DNA of 64,000 bases from Warburgia ugandensis. Its lineage: Eukaryota > Streptophyta > Magnoliopsida > Canellales > Canellaceae. Position numbers and translations under genes: made by a program. The notes beneath the pieces are model-generated. The model saw only the letters and a program-made list of their open reading frames with translations. It searched no databases and had not been told where the DNA came from. Below are positions 23,997 to 37,620 of the stretch, piece after piece (position 1 is the stretch's first letter; every line of letters starts with the position of its first letter). The stretch spans positions 23,695,437-23,759,436 of the forward strand of contig CP141138.1 in the NCBI GenBank assembly GCA_035236585.1. Direction: 5' to 3'.

Positions 23997-25088
23997 TGTA
24001 ACACCCTGGGCCCAACAATGTACATATTATTCACTTTGGCTGAAGCCTCATGGTTTTGCTCTTCCTTGCAGGAAAAACTTGTACTTCCTGTGTATCAGAG
24101 TGCATAGCGGAGTATATTATCCTCTTTGGGTCCTATGCCCAACTGAGCGAGCTTACTCAAGATGACACTTGGCTTCAAGGCTTTGTTTCCTTTGGGTTTC
24201 CCATCAGAATGCATACTTCCTGTGTGTCAAAGTGTACAACAAAGTATATTGTTCTCTTTTGGGTCCTATGCCCCACCAGGCAAGCTTACCATGGACGATA
24301 CCCTGCCTCTGAAGGTTTTGTTTTCTTTTGAGTGTGATGGGCTTCCCACAAACACTCATCAAAATGTATACACACTGAGACGGATACCCAAGTCTTATAA
24401 CTAGTATAGTTCTCTCTACCGCATGATGTGGGACTAACTCTTTGGATCCTCTTCCCATCTAAGAGTAGCTTACCAGTGCCAACTCAGCACTTGGCCTCAT
24501 ATCCCAGCTGAGGGGAACACGCATCCTAGCACAACCACTTGTTTAGTGGCAAACCATGTGCAACTAGCCTCAAGTCATAAGGGGAATTGGCTTTGATACC
24601 AATTGTAACACCCTAGGCCCCAACAGTGTGTATATTGTCGAATTTGGTTGAAGCCTCATAATTTTACTCTTCCCGATAGGAAAAATGCATACTTCCTTTG
24701 TATTAGAGTATACAACGGAGTGTATTATCCTCTTTGGGTCCTATGCCTCACTAGGCAAGCTTATCCAAGATGACATCCGTCCCCCTCAAGTCTTTGTTTC
24801 CTTTGGGTTTTCTCCTCAGAACGTGTACTTCATATGTATTAGAGTGCAGAATAGAGTACATTGTCCTCTTTTGGGTCCTATGCCCTACCAGGCGAGCTTA
24901 CCTGGGATGATACTTAGCCCCTCAAGGTTTTGTTTCCTTCGAAGTGTGATGCGCTTCCACAAACACCCCTCAGAGTGCATACACATTGAGAGGGATACCC
25001 AAAGTCTTACAACAAGACCTTTTACTCTCCCCAGCATGATGTGGGACTAACTCTCAACGTCCTCTTCGCATCTGGGAGTAACTTACCA
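23997..25088 (-). mobile_element. TRIM-like short LTR element
   Basis: Two direct repeats of about 480 bp (23997-24475 and 24604-25088) flank only 128 bp. On the minus strand each repeat begins TGGTAAG(C/T)TACTC and ends TGTTACA. The minus-strand 5' LTR (24604-25088) is followed after two bases by TGGTATCAAAGC (24590-24601), a primer-binding site close to initiator tRNA-Met. No coding capacity; this is the TRIM layout. No clear purine tract or TSD was found. Open frames inside are not genes. Confidence 0.7.
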
Positions 25089-25772
25089 AGGGTCGACTTA
25101 GATGGGAAGAGGACCTTGAGAGTTAATCCCACATCGTGCCTGGGAGAGGGAATAGGCTAGTTATAAGACTTGGATATCCCTCTCAATGTGTATGCATTTT
25201 AAGGGGTGTTTGTGGTAAGCCCATCACACTCTGAGGAGGACCTTTCCCATTTGGGACTAACTCTCAGGGTCCACTTCCCATTTGAGTATGCCCTAGGTAA
25301 GCTACTCCCAGATGGGGAGAAGACCCTGAGAGTTAGTCCCACATCGCTCATGGAAAAGGAATTGGGCTAGTTATAAGACTTAGGTATCCCTCTCATTGTG
25401 TGCAGGTTCTAAGGAGTGTTTGTGAAAAGCACATCCTACTTCGAAGCAAACAAAACTTTGAGGGGCCGGGTGTCATCCCAATTAAGCTCGCTCAATGGGG
25501 CATAAAACCCATAGAGGACAGTATACTTCATTGTGCACCCTAATACATAAGAAGTAATTTGGAGGGAAACCCAAAGGAAACAAAGCCTTAAGGGGCTGGA
25601 TGTGGTCTTAGGTAAGCTTGCCCAATGGGGTATAGGATCTAAAGAGGACAATATACTCTACTATGCACTTTGATACAAAGGAAGTATGTGTTTTTCTTAC
25701 GAGAAAGAGCAAAACCATGAGGCTTCGGCCAAAGCGAATAATATATACACTGTTGGGACCCATGCTATTACA
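25089..25772 (+). repeat. Rearranged, inverted TRIM-family LTR forming the E2 left end
   Basis: The TRIM LTR sequence recurs here in plus orientation: TAAGCTACTCCCAGATGGGG near 25300 through TTGGGACCCATGCTATTACA ending 25772. A partial extra copy of its start lies at about 25100-25250, with a short inverted piece at 25240-25290. With the minus-oriented copy at 24604-25088 it makes a large imperfect palindrome. It is immediately followed by the E2 primer-binding site, so it stands where the E2 5' LTR should be. Confidence 0.65.
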
Positions 25773-25908
25773 ACTGGTATCAAAGCTTAGGTTTAATCCA
25801 CTCACAACTAGTCACATTGAGTAAAGTATTAAGTAGTCCCAATAGTAAGATGTTATAATTGATGAGTTCAACAGTAACTCATTACTGAGATCTTGTGATG
25901 ATGCCCAA

Positions 25909-27010
25909 ATGCCACCTAAGAGGGCAAGCTAGAGGACAGCCAACCCCTCTACTTAGTCATCTAGCTAGGGGAGTCAAATGATGGACTTCATGGCAAAATG
26001 ATGCAAAACCTCACTCAACTGATGCAGCAGCATCAGCATATGCAACTGTAGCTGCAGTAGCAATAGCTACAATAACAATTACAACAACAACAACAGCAGC
26101 AAGCATAGCCTTAGACCTCATTCGTGCGGAGCACGGGGGAGGGAAGTTCATGTGGTAATCAAAATAAGGTGGATAATCTTCTGGAAAGGTTTAAGAAGAT
26201 TGAACCTGCATTTACTAGCAATAACGATCTAGAAGCTGTTAAGCAGTGGATACACAAGATAGAGAAGGTATTTAAGGCCATGGATATTTCATATGACTAA
26301 AAGGTGAAGGTGGCGACATTTGTTTTGATGGAATCGGCTTCTTTTTGGTGATCATCTACGAGGAGAACATTTTTCGAGGACAAAGGTGACATTTCTCGTG
26401 AAGAATTTAAATACACTTTCAACAACAAGTATTTCCCTCCCCACATTAAGGTGAAGAAAGAGCAAGAATTTTTAAAATTGAAGCAAGGGAGCATGACAAT
26501 TCTTAGGTTTGAGAATAAGTTCACTTATTTCAGGAGGATGGTGCCAGGGGTGTGCACTCAAGAGGAGAAAGCAACCTAGATGTTTGTAGAAGCGTTGAAC
26601 CCTGGGTTGAGGGGTAAGGTTTGCATGACACAACCTACTACTGTGGCTAAGACAGTGAGAATGCCTTCCATTATTGAGGAGGAATAACAAAGGATGCAAA
26701 CTGACAGGAGAGAAAAGGAAAAAGGAAGAATTGATTACAGTGCTAGTGGTGGATATCGTGGTAAAAGGAAGAGGTTCAATTCCTCTTCAAGATCTCAAAA
26801 GTCCTAGAAATGATAATTATACAAGTTAGATAGGAAGAGGGATTCCAAACTGCGCTCTCACTGCAAGAGATTCCACAAGAGTGAGCCGTGTAACTTACGA
26901 AAGCACAAATGTTTTGGTTGTGGTAAACAAGGACACATGATTAAGGACTATCTTAAGGGACAGCATCAGACAGATTCAGGTGCTAGAGTAGAGATTCCCA
27001 AGAGTCAGGG
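25909..27010 (+). pseudogene. E2 gag
   Basis: Starts ATGCCACCTAAGAGG (MPPKRAS, then stop), followed by a glutamine-rich CAA/CAG run near 26070-26105 and the capsid part (DNLLERFKKIEPAF near 26170-26210). The zinc knuckle at 26910-26951 reads CFGCGKQGHMIKDY: the final Cys of CxxCx4Hx4C has become Tyr. Several in-frame stops. Confidence 0.75.
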
Positions 27011-27049
27011 ACGAGTTTTTGCTTTGACTACCAACCAGGCCAGCACCTC

Positions 27050-28310
27050 TAATACTGTGGTTGAAGGTACATTGTTGATATTGATAGGCATGCACGTATT
27101 TTGATTGATTATGTTTCCACTCTCCCATTAATATCAAGTGACTTTTCTTCTTGTATGGATAGTATTGTACTTAGATTGGGTTTTTTTTAGAGATCAGTAC
27201 CCCAGTGGGTGAACTTGTTGTCATGCAAGAGTTACGAGATGTACCCATAGTGATTTGTGGCAGGGAACTTAGTACCGACATAATCCCCTTGAGTATGACT
27301 GATTTTGACATCATCTTGGGCATGGACTGGTTGGTAGAATGGGGAGCACTGTTCGACTGCACAAAGAAATAGGTACACTTTTAGGCTCAGATGGAGAGTC
27401 CTTTGTATTTCAAGAATGACTAGATACATCAGGTGGTAGCATCATCTTTGCTATTCAAGCAATATGGCTGGCGTCTAGAAGATTTCAGCATATGTGGCTA
27501 CTATGGTGGCTCAGAAGAGTTTAGGACCTCAGATTAAGGAAATAGATGTAGTATGAGAATATCAAGATGTTTTTCCTAAAGAGTTGCCTGGACTGCCCCC
27601 TAGCGGGAGATGGAATTTGCCATTGAGCTGTTACCTAGAATAACTCCCATTTCAAAGGCACTATATCACATGGCTCCCACATAACTAAAGGAGTTAAAGG
27701 CCCAGTTGCAAGAATTATTAGATCAAGAGTTTATCCACCCAAGTGTCTCACCAAGGGGTGCTTCGATTTGTTGGTGAAGAAGGATGACTCTATGCAATTG
27801 TGTATATATTATAGACTGTTAAATAGGGTTACCATCAAGAACAAGTACCCACTACCCCATAGTGATGACCTTTTTGACCAGCTACAACCAGCAAGAGTAT
27901 TCTCCAATATTGATTTGAGGTTGGGCTACCACCACCTTAGGATTCGAGAGGGGGATGTCCCTAAGACTACATTCTAAACTCGCTAAAGAAATTACAAATT
28001 TCTATGATGTCATTTGGATTGACGAATGCATATATGATATTTATGGATTTGATGAATCGAGTGTTCAAGGAATACCTTGACAAGTTTGTTAATGTTTTTG
28101 TTGATGACATCCTTGTTTACTACAGCAATGTTGAAAATCATAGAAAATACTTGAGGATTGTGTTAAGCAGTCTTCAGGCTCACATATTATATGCCACATT
28201 CTCCAAATGTGAGTTTTGGCTGGAGCAAGTCCAATACCTTGGTCATATTATATCTAAGGATGGCTTTGTTGTTGATCCCAAGAAGATCGAGGCAATTACC
28301 AATTAGGAGA
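27050..28310 (+). pseudogene. E2 protease and reverse transcriptase
   Basis: A poorly preserved protease stretch (27050-27400) is followed by YVATMVAQKSLGPQIKEIDVV and DVFPKELPGLPPSG near 27490-27610, the usual lead-in to the polymerase. The polymerase shows the [13 protein letters not shown] and [21 protein letters not shown] blocks (27768-27977) and the catalytic box VFVDDILVYYSN near 28100 within 28004-28306. Stops and at least one frameshift separate the blocks. Confidence 0.8.
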
Positions 28311-28880
28311 GATCTATGACCGTCACTGAGATATGTAGTTTTCTTGGTCTCACGGGATATTATCAATGTTTTATTGAAGGATTCTCCTATATTGCACAAT
28401 CATTGATGAGGTTGACCAGGAAGGAGCAGAAATTCACTTGCATAGATGATTGTGAGAGGAATTTGTAGGAATTAAAGGAAGACTCACTCATGCACCTATT
28501 TTCTCCTTGCTTGAAGGAAATGGATGATTCTTTGTGTATAGTGATGCTTTTGGAAAACGACTAGGATGTGTGCTCAGGCAGAGCAGCAAGATAATTGCTT
28601 CTGCATCCAAATAATTGAAAAACCATGAGCAAAACTACCCTGCACATGCTCTGGAACTTATTGCTATAGTTTTTGCATTGAAGATATGGTGGCACTACTT
28701 GTGTGGTGAGAGATTTGATGTGTTTACTTATCACAATATATTCTCTCAAAGTGACCTAAACATGAGACAAAATCTGGGTTGAATACTTGAAAGATTTGGA
28801 CTTCATCATTGAGTGTCACACGGGCAAAGCTAATGTAGTTGCTTGCACACATAGTAGGAAGTTGAAAGGTATGATTTCCA
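28310..28880 (+). pseudogene. E2 RNase H
   Basis: Continues from the polymerase with EICSFLGLTGYYQCFIEGFS and, near 28690-28830, pieces matching the plant gypsy RNase H end (KIWWHYL, DLDFIIECHTGKANVV). Multiple stops. Confidence 0.65.
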
Positions 28881-29029
28881 ATATCTCCATTAGATTAGTT
28901 TTTTTGGATCGAGTCTTGCAAGCACAATAGTAGTGTGAGGAGACTCAGGCATTATTTGGAAAAGATGAGTTTGAGAAAGAATCTGATGATAGAGTGAGGA
29001 TTCATGGGAGACTTGTTGTGCCAGCAAAT

Positions 29030-30270
29030 GCAGAGTTGAGATAGGAATTGTTGAAGGAAGCACATGACTTTAAGTTTGCCATGCATCTAGGTGTTACAAA
29101 AATGTACCAAGATCTAAAAAGAAACTTTTGGTGGCTAGGAATGAAGTATGATATTGAAAAGTGTGTTATACAGTGCCTCACCTGTCAGAGGGTCAAATCA
29201 GAACACCAAAGACCAGTAGGCTTGTTATAGACTCTAGAGCTTCCAAAGTGGAGATGGGCTCACATAACCATGGATTTTATTGTTGGGTTGCCCACAACTT
29301 TGACCAAATTGGCTCATTTTCAACCGATATGGCAGAGGCAGTCCCCTGAGAGTTTGGCTAGATTGTATATTAAGGAGATAGTGAGTTTGCATGTTGTGCC
29401 ACTTATGACAATATCTGATAGATAAAACAGATTCACATCTTATTTACGGAGTGTATAGGAAGAATTGGGCAGCTCTTCACATTTTAGCATGGCATTTCAT
29501 CCCTAGACAAATGGACATTTATACAGCACCATTCAAACCCTTGAGAATATGTTGAGAGCCTGTGCACTTGAGTGAAAGGTAGTTAGGATGAACACCTTCC
29601 TCTGGTGGAGTTTGCCTACAATAATAATTATCATTCCAGCATTGGCATAGCACCTTATGAGGCATTGTATTATAGGCTGTGTCACACACCTACTTATTGG
29701 AGTGACATAGGAGAGCAATAGTTTGTCAAGTTTGAATTAATTAAGCAACACCCCAAAAGGGTCAGATTGATTCAGAAGTGACTAGTGTTAGCATAGTAGA
29801 TAGAAGATCTACACAGATTAGAGGTGTAGGGATCTTAAGTTCCAAGTAGGTGATCATGTCTTCCTACAAGTCTCACCTATAAAGGGAGTGATGAGGTTTG
29901 GATTGAAAGGGAAGTTGAGTCCAAGGTATATGGGACCCTTTGAGATTTTAGAGAGAGAGGGCTGAGTTGCCTATTGACTTGCTCTATCTCTTCAGCTATC
30001 CAAACTTCATAGTGTTTTCCATGTATCATGCTAAGGAAATATGTTCCAAATCCCACACATATTCTTGACCAGGTACTAATAGAACAGCAGCCTAATTTGA
30101 CATATCCAAAACGTAAAATATAGATTTTAGACAAAAAGGAACAGAAGCTGAGAACGAAGATCATTCCATTGGTCAAAGTACTTTGATAACATCATTCATT
30201 TCAAGAGGCTACCTAGAACGCCTAGGACAAGATGAGAAGCACACACCAAAACTATTTGACAAACAATGTA
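29030..30270 (+). pseudogene. E2 integrase and chromodomain-type tail
   Basis: The zinc-binding region is intact in sequence (HDFKFAMHLG through CVIQCLTCQRVKSEH, 29048-29230). The catalytic core follows with frameshifts and stops. The end (about 30060-30250) reads LDKKEQKLRTKIIPLVKVL, the chromodomain-like tail of plant chromoviruses, and is followed by the purine tract. Confidence 0.75.
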
Positions 30271-30310
30271 AAGGAAATTTCAAGGCCAAGAATTCATCAA
30301 AGGGGTAAAA

Positions 30311-31925
30311 TGTAACAACCCTCATTTTTAGGTTCTTTTAAAAGTAATTATAATACATTATTATTAGAATAGAATAAAAAATAAATTTTTTGTTAGAATT
30401 GAATTTCTTAGGAGTGGCCTCTTTGAAAACTCAAAATTTGACTTTGAAACCTCAAAATTTGGGTGGTATTCTAAAAAATAATTCCAAAAATACTAAGGAT
30501 GATGAAATTAGAATTCGGATGAAGAAGTTCACATTACGTATGTGGGGGTAATTTAGTAAATTTGTTTAGTAAGCCCATAAAAAAATCTAAAATAAATAAT
30601 TTTAGAAAAGGGAGGGGCCATTTGATAATGGCTCCCCTCCCCCCCTTTGAAATAAAACCCGACATTTCTCCTTCTTCCCTCTCTCTCTCTCCCCCACCGC
30701 CAGTCACCAACGCATCGTCTCTTCGGCTGTGCCTCCTCCCCACCTCCTTCCTCCCCTCCATTCAAAATGGCTGGAACACAACTGGCATTCCATTGTTTCT
30801 CATTTCACTTTTTCTCCATTCCCCACTATTTGCCCTCTCTGATTGAATGACAAGTGGTGATCGAAGCTTAGCTAGGATCACCACCTTTCTCTTTCCCTTC
30901 TTCTCATTATTCCCCTTCCTCGTCCATTTCCCCTCCAGCAAAGCACAGTCAAAGACCTAAAACCAAACACCCCTCTGTGTCCTTTTCCTTTGGTTTTTTT
31001 CCCCATCAAAATAGTCAACCAGCGCACTCGCTAGATCCAGCCTGCCATGCTCAGTTTCTCTCTTTCCCTTGGTTGTCTCCCCCTCTAACCCTGCTTTTCC
31101 CGCGTCCTTTTTGTCATAGGTGATAGAATCTTGGTGACGGTGAATGACCATCTGATCCATGGACGCGCAACGATTAGGACGTCTCAAATCTTAAAATTCC
31201 TAAAAAAATTATGCATAATTGAATATAATTAATATTTTGTAGGTTAGATTTAGTGCCTTAGATTGCCTGGTCAGCCAATTTTGACCTACAAGCTTAGATC
31301 TAATTGTTAATTCACCACTTAAAGATCTCGACGGCTATGATTCATTGAATTTCTATTAGGTACACATACATGGAATCTGTTAATCGCCATTATCAAGATA
31401 TAAAACTTGATTCAACGGTTGGATCGATTGGAAACCCATAATTTAAACACTTATGAGTATCAGGAGTGCATGGACCCTAGATCATGACTTTACAAGGTTG
31501 GATGTAGTCATGGATCAAGAGTTGATGACCACTTATCCATGAAGGTAACCTGCAATCTTGTGGGTTAGAAACTCCAGGTGCTTAAGAAACTAGTGTCATG
31601 ATGGGAAATTGTTATATAAATTGGTGTCATGAATTCATGATCAGTGAATGCCTTATATTATTTTCAATTTAGTTGTTAACAGTTATGACCTTGCTTGATA
31701 CAACATGAAATTACTATACATAGAAAACCATGATTTCTTTATATAGATGCATCTTATTCAACCTACACAAGCACAAGCTTGCTAAAATATTATATTTATT
31801 TATAATATCTCATATCAGAGGACTCTAAAGCGATAGGAGCCACTATCTGAGTAGAAAGACGAATATAGAAGATTTTGAGAAGAAAAGGTAAGGTAAGACA
31901 AGGACCACTAAAATTGTTGTAATTG

Positions 31926-31998
<73 letters not shown>

Positions 31999-32459
31999 TG
32001 TGTGTGTGTGTTTGTGTGTGGGTGTGCGTGTGTGTGTGTATTTGTATTTTGAACAAGTATGGACATGTAATTTTTATATTTACTTGTGTGATTGTGTTGC
32101 GACAGGAAGTCCTAGGTAAAGAGAGTCATCATCATATGTATATATAATGTTTTTGAATGCTTTAACTTCAAAAAAGATGAAAATTGTGTTTATTAGGTGA
32201 TCGCAACGCATGCGTTAGATGCGTGAGGTCAGAAAAATAAAGGAGACTGTTAGATTTTCACTATATAAAAAAAAAAAAACATTCCATTTTTATCGTATAA
32301 TCCATGTTTTGTAAAGTAGTAATGACAAAGGCGTTTTTCGTAAACTCTTTTCATAGAAAATTGTTTCCACTGTTTGTTTTATAAAAGAATTTTCAAGTAG
32401 AGGCCTTGCTTTGTGAAACAAATTGATAAAAAAAATCATTTAAAAGTTGGGTCGTCACA
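30311..32459 (+). repeat. E2 3' LTR
   Basis: Begins TGTAACAACCC directly after the purine tract and ends GTCGTCACA. It contains a CT-rich block at 30660-30760 and a compound microsatellite. No second copy is present in the window. The 5-bp flanks do not match. Confidence 0.7.
31926..32040. repeat. (TG)n(AG)n(TG)n compound microsatellite
   Basis: About 30 bp of TG, 40 bp of AG and 45 bp of slightly interrupted TG, within the E2 3' LTR. Open frames across it on both strands are artefacts. Confidence 0.95.
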
Positions 32460-33550
32460 TTATGGGCTTGATCATCGATAATGAGTAATTGTTTACGTAA
32501 TTTTTACGACCTCGAAAGCAAGAAAACAAGTTCTTATTTGACATATGTCTAGTATAGTTAGTCATAGACAACTCAGCCTCTCTCCTAAAGCACCTTGGTC
32601 ACATGTCCAAGTCATAACTTTCCCTTTCGGTTGGGGACTAAATTTAGGGGTGTGTGTGAGCGATCTATTTTGTAATTTTTTTTATTGTTAAAAAAAAAAA
32701 GGAAGAAGAAGAAACAAGATCTTAGATCCCACATTTAGATGAGATTTCTATACTTAGCTCATATGATCTAGGCTCAATGAGATAAATGGCTTGGATTACC
32801 AAAAAAGGAAAAAGAAAAAGAAAGAAAATCCTCCAAGAAGTATACCATTTATGCATTTTTCAATATGCCTTTCCCTACTCTCCCAGGAGCAACATAAAAT
32901 TTCTCTTCTACTATTGAAGAATAGGGAAGGCAAAGGGTTAGTTTTAAGGGTACTCACCCAAAATGACTCATAAATTGGTCATGGCAGATAAAGACCTAAG
33001 TCAGGTCAGAATGAAAACCATCACCCAAATGCATGTCTAGGTTAGGTTGGGGTAGAGCAGAAAGAACCCAGAGACCCAACTCAACCTAGAAAAGCATTAG
33101 TTAATAGAGAAATGTCTTCATAGATGATTCTAATAGCTTGATTTACATGGTTCTGGTAGCTCGTGGAATGTTAGAAACCCTTCTTCTACATGGCTTCTAA
33201 ATTGTATTAATTGGCTTGTATTTAGTAAAGATAGAATTGAAATGTCTTGATTATTCTTTGGATACCGCTCTTTTCTTGGTAGTGTCATTCTAGACGAGTT
33301 GAATAGGTGTTTGAAAATAGAAATTAATACTATTGTAGTGCATTTTTAGACAAATAAGAAGTTCATATTTTTGCTTAGCACCATAAATGGCCATGTGCTA
33401 ATCCTTGATACTTGAGTCATTCTGAGTGAACGTCTCATAAGAGGAGGCACCACCCATATGCTCATATAGATGAAGTCCTTCCATGCATCCATTACTTTGA
33501 TAGACACTTGCCTACTATGGTAATACTTCATTAAGGTATGAAACTAGTCT
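32460..33550. other. Flank between E2 and E3, possible copia remnant
   Basis: No domain recognised. Contains an A-rich run near 32690-32720. Since E3 ends on the other side inside a minus-strand copia element and its 5-bp flanks are nearly alike (AGTCT, AGCCT), this stretch is probably the displaced 3' part of that copia element. That is inference. Confidence 0.4.
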
Positions 33551-36500
33551 TGTAATATATGCATAATTTTGAAATTTTATGGAAATTGGACCTCCAAGAA
33601 TTTGAAATTTTTTAGAAATAGAACTATTGATTGAAACCTCAATATTTAGAATGTGCGAGATAAATGCAGTCCAATGACACTAAGAATGCGAAAATCAAAG
33701 ATCGAACAAAAATCTTCAAATTATTTTAATTAAGGTCTTTTAATAAATTAAATGAGGGCAAAATGGTAAATATGCATGGGTGGCCCACTGATAGGCACGA
33801 AAGCCCATAAACTGTCAACCATGATTTCTAGTTAAGGGGGTGATTACCAGCTATAAATGTTGACAATCATTTTGCATTTAAGGCAATCATAAAATAAAAC
33901 AAATTAATAAAAATCTTAATACAATATTATTAATGGGGGGAGCCTTAAATGCACCTCCTCCCCCATTAATGTCACTTCGGTTTTTTCCCCCAGCCTCGAT
34001 CGACATTTTACCATTAACGGCAACGATGATGACTGACAAACAGTGGGACAATGGCAATGCTCACTCCCTCATATGGCGATGGAGACAAACTCCAAACGAA
34101 GCCAATAAAGGTAAGCCGTCAACTTCTTCCCCTTCCCCTTCCCCCTCCCTTTCCCTTTCCCTTTTACCATTTTCTGTTCTACCAACACCGGCAATGCCCA
34201 AGGGTTGCCGTTTTCAGGTGATAAGACTTGGAGCCACTGTTATTGTAAAAAATAGTGGATGACTCGGTGCCAAATTGATGATCTGGACCGTTAGTCATGT
34301 TCTTCATTGGACCATGATCAAAATTCCTCTGGTTTTATAAAGATTCATTAAGTATTGATGCTAAAAAAGGGAAAAAATAGAAAAGAGGGAAAATTTCACA
34401 CCATGGATAAATCTAGCCAAAAACCTTATATTTAGGTGAAATTAGTGGATGAAAACCTTATAAAACTCAAATTCATGAAATTTTGAACAAAATGGTATAA
34501 ATATTGTGAGATTTCACCGCCATATGGGTCGCCTGCAACGACCGGAATCCGGTTGTCTTCTCTAGCGAGGGTGATCAAGGGGCTTATTGTTTCAGTGGAT
34601 TTCACACGAATAGAGGGCCTGGATGGATGATCTAAGCCGTTCATCGTATTCTTGGATCCCCAAAACCTTAAGAACATGAAAAGCAGAAAAAAATGGAAAG
34701 ATCTGGATAGTGGATCAGGCATGGAAAGAACGGATGGCCTAGGCACGTCGTCCCCAATGAGCGATAAATCTAGGACTCACATCGGTGACGTGTGCGTCCT
34801 TCTTGGCCGTGATGGGACACCAGCGTGTCCTGACTACTAGAATGCATCGCTTGCGTCCTAGTGACTGAGACACACGCGGGTGTGTCCCCAGAGCATGTCA
34901 CGTGCATGGAGCATCCCCGTGACGCCGAGTTTAAAATAATTATGACCCAAAGTTAATCTGGGCCATTAAAACATATCTGAGACATGATTTGGCCATTATG
35001 GGAGCTACAAGGGTCTAAATCATGATCTAAGACATTCTTTTGATTCGTCTAAACAACGTGGACCTAAATTTAACGTCAAAACCTTGATTTGATCACTGCT
35101 AATTAGATTAAATCACAAATATTATCCAATAGCTGAGACCAGCCCGATCAAGTGATGATGGGGCCTTAGAAAGTGAACAAATACATCAATTAGGAGATGA
35201 TATAGTGAAATTGATGGATGGATTTCAAGTATCCATCAAGAAAATTGATCTTGACTGTCCAAATGATCATGAACCTTAGAATTGATCGATCAAAGAACGT
35301 TCGAACTGTTAGATTGATATATGGTCATGGACATACACCTAAATGGTTGGATATACATAGAAATTGAAATGATTATGATGAATAAGACTAGAATTGGTGA
35401 TCTAGTTATAGATTTAAGCAATAAAGAACGATCCAACAGTTGGATCGTCTTCAAACTTAACAAGATGAGAGAAATTAGCTCCCTTATGACCAAAGAACAC
35501 AATTATAGTAAATGACATAGTGTGGAATTATGGTCAAATAGGTACTTCAGAGCGCGTGAGTTAAGGTAATTACACGACTAATTAGGTGTACCGCACATTT
35601 GAGGTAGGTGATTACATTTAGTATTTTTCTAATTTCATGGATCATGACATATCTACTTGAGAACTCCATTTATGATAGTAGTTGAAGCATGGATTTTATG
35701 TTACTGTTATGATTTTATAAGACTGCCTTCATCATGCATAGTTGACGTTATGATATCTTCATTTCACATGATTTATACCTTGTTTTCAATGCATGACTGA
35801 CGATGTATTAGCATGTCTTATTGACTTGATCTTCTTGAGATTAACTACAGAATTTCTATGATTTATCTCGTGTTTTCGCCATTTTATGATGGGTGTTTCT
35901 ATTTGGTGGTTGCTATGCTAGGAGGGCCGTAGGGTTGGTCACCTGCCCTCTGAATTTACATATTATAGACAATGCCCTAATAGTGGGTATTGCGTGCGGT
36001 TGTGGTAACTATGGGCAGGCCACCCACACACATCCGACTGACTCCCATGTCTCAGTGGACACTAGTCTCCCATTTTGGTGCCGACGGCGAGTGGCAATGG
36101 TTTATACCTCGAAGTCGTTGCCACTGCAGCATAGCAATCTATACTCTTATTTTGTATGTTCATGTGGTATAGATACATTGGGTGAACCCTATGTGGGCAG
36201 GCCTATGGGTTGAGCAAGCTACCTGGTGTGTAAGCTGGAGGTGAGGGACCCATGGATTTAGAATGAGTACTCATTGCCAAATATGTGTGTAGTGAGACAA
36301 TCATGGGGCACGATAACGTTTGCACGCCCTATTACTCACAACTTGCATCCATGTTTGAAATGATAAAATTGAGTATATTTAACTCTATTAGATGCATAAG
36401 CATGCATTATCCATGTCTTGCATGTCATGATTATTTGTTAGGGTATCTTTACATTTATGCACAAATCATGCTTTCGACTGCCATCGCTTTTATTACAGAC

Positions 36501-37167
36501 TCTTGATTATTCATTATCGTTTATTTATGAATACATGATGATTTGACTCATTATACGAATATTTTACATCCATGAGATTTATCATGACTTGGTATTTCTA
36601 CTTCACACCATCTATATTCTATTCGATATTAAATGTGATCACCTACACAAGCAATAGCTTGCTGAGACATTGCTTTGGGTTGCAATGCCTCAAATTTGGA
36701 GCACGACAGTAGTAAGGGCAAGCAGGTGGAGCATCAGCAAAGAGAAAGCACCACGAGGACCATCTACTACATCAGAGGCTGATTTGATGTATGCACTCAT
36801 CTACTTGTCATTGACTTTTGCATGGGCTATACAAGCACACTTATATTATGGTGATAGAGTTAGACCTAACTCTTATTTGAATTATGCATATAGACTTACA
36901 TGTTAGAGTTGGATGTGGTGTTTGATGGATAGAACCATGGGATTTATTTACATTTGTCATTATTGATATCTTTTCTCATGATCGGTATTTCTTCAGCTCT
37001 TTGGCTTTTGAATTGAGCATGCTATATATATATTGTATCGGTTTTTAAATTGTTATAGATTGGATGACCCTTAGGGTTTTCTTTTGGCATTTCTTTGAAA
37101 TACTTATTGTAATCATATTTAAATGCAAGTTTTTTCCTCTTCTAGGCATCCCAACTATCTTACTAAA

Positions 37168-37216
<49 letters not shown>

Positions 37217-37559
37217 GAAAATGGTTTTAGAAACCCCGGGGTGTCACAGATTAGTAAGGGCAAGCAGGTAGAGCAACAGTAGAGAGAAAGGACCACGAGG
37301 ACCAACTACTACATCAGAGACTGATTAGAAGTATGCACTCATCTACTTGTCATTGACTTTTGTATGGGCAATACAAGCACGCTTATATTATGGTGATAGA
37401 GTTGGACCTGACTCTTATTTGTATTATGCACATAGACTTACACGTTAGAGTTGGATGTGGTGTTTGATGGATGAACCTTGGAATTATTTACATTTCTCGT
37501 TATTGATATCTTTTCTCTTGACTGGTATTTCTTCAGGTCTTTGGCTTTTGAATTGAGCA

Positions 37560-37620
<61 letters not shown>

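Larger units (their letters stand above)
25775..32459 (+). mobile_element. E2: Ty3/gypsy chromovirus-like element, defective
   Basis: Order on the plus strand: primer-binding site TGGTATCAAAGC (25775-25786), gag, protease, reverse transcriptase, RNase H, integrase, chromodomain-type tail, purine tract AAAGGGG just before a 3' LTR at 30311-32459. All coding parts have stops. The sequence before the primer-binding site belongs to the TRIM LTR family and does not resemble the 3' LTR, so the two ends do not match and the true 5' LTR has been lost or replaced. Confidence 0.8.

Noticed and set aside
31796-32147. Open frames rich in His-Thr, Leu-Ser or Cys-Val
   Set aside because: Translations of the TG/AG compound microsatellite.
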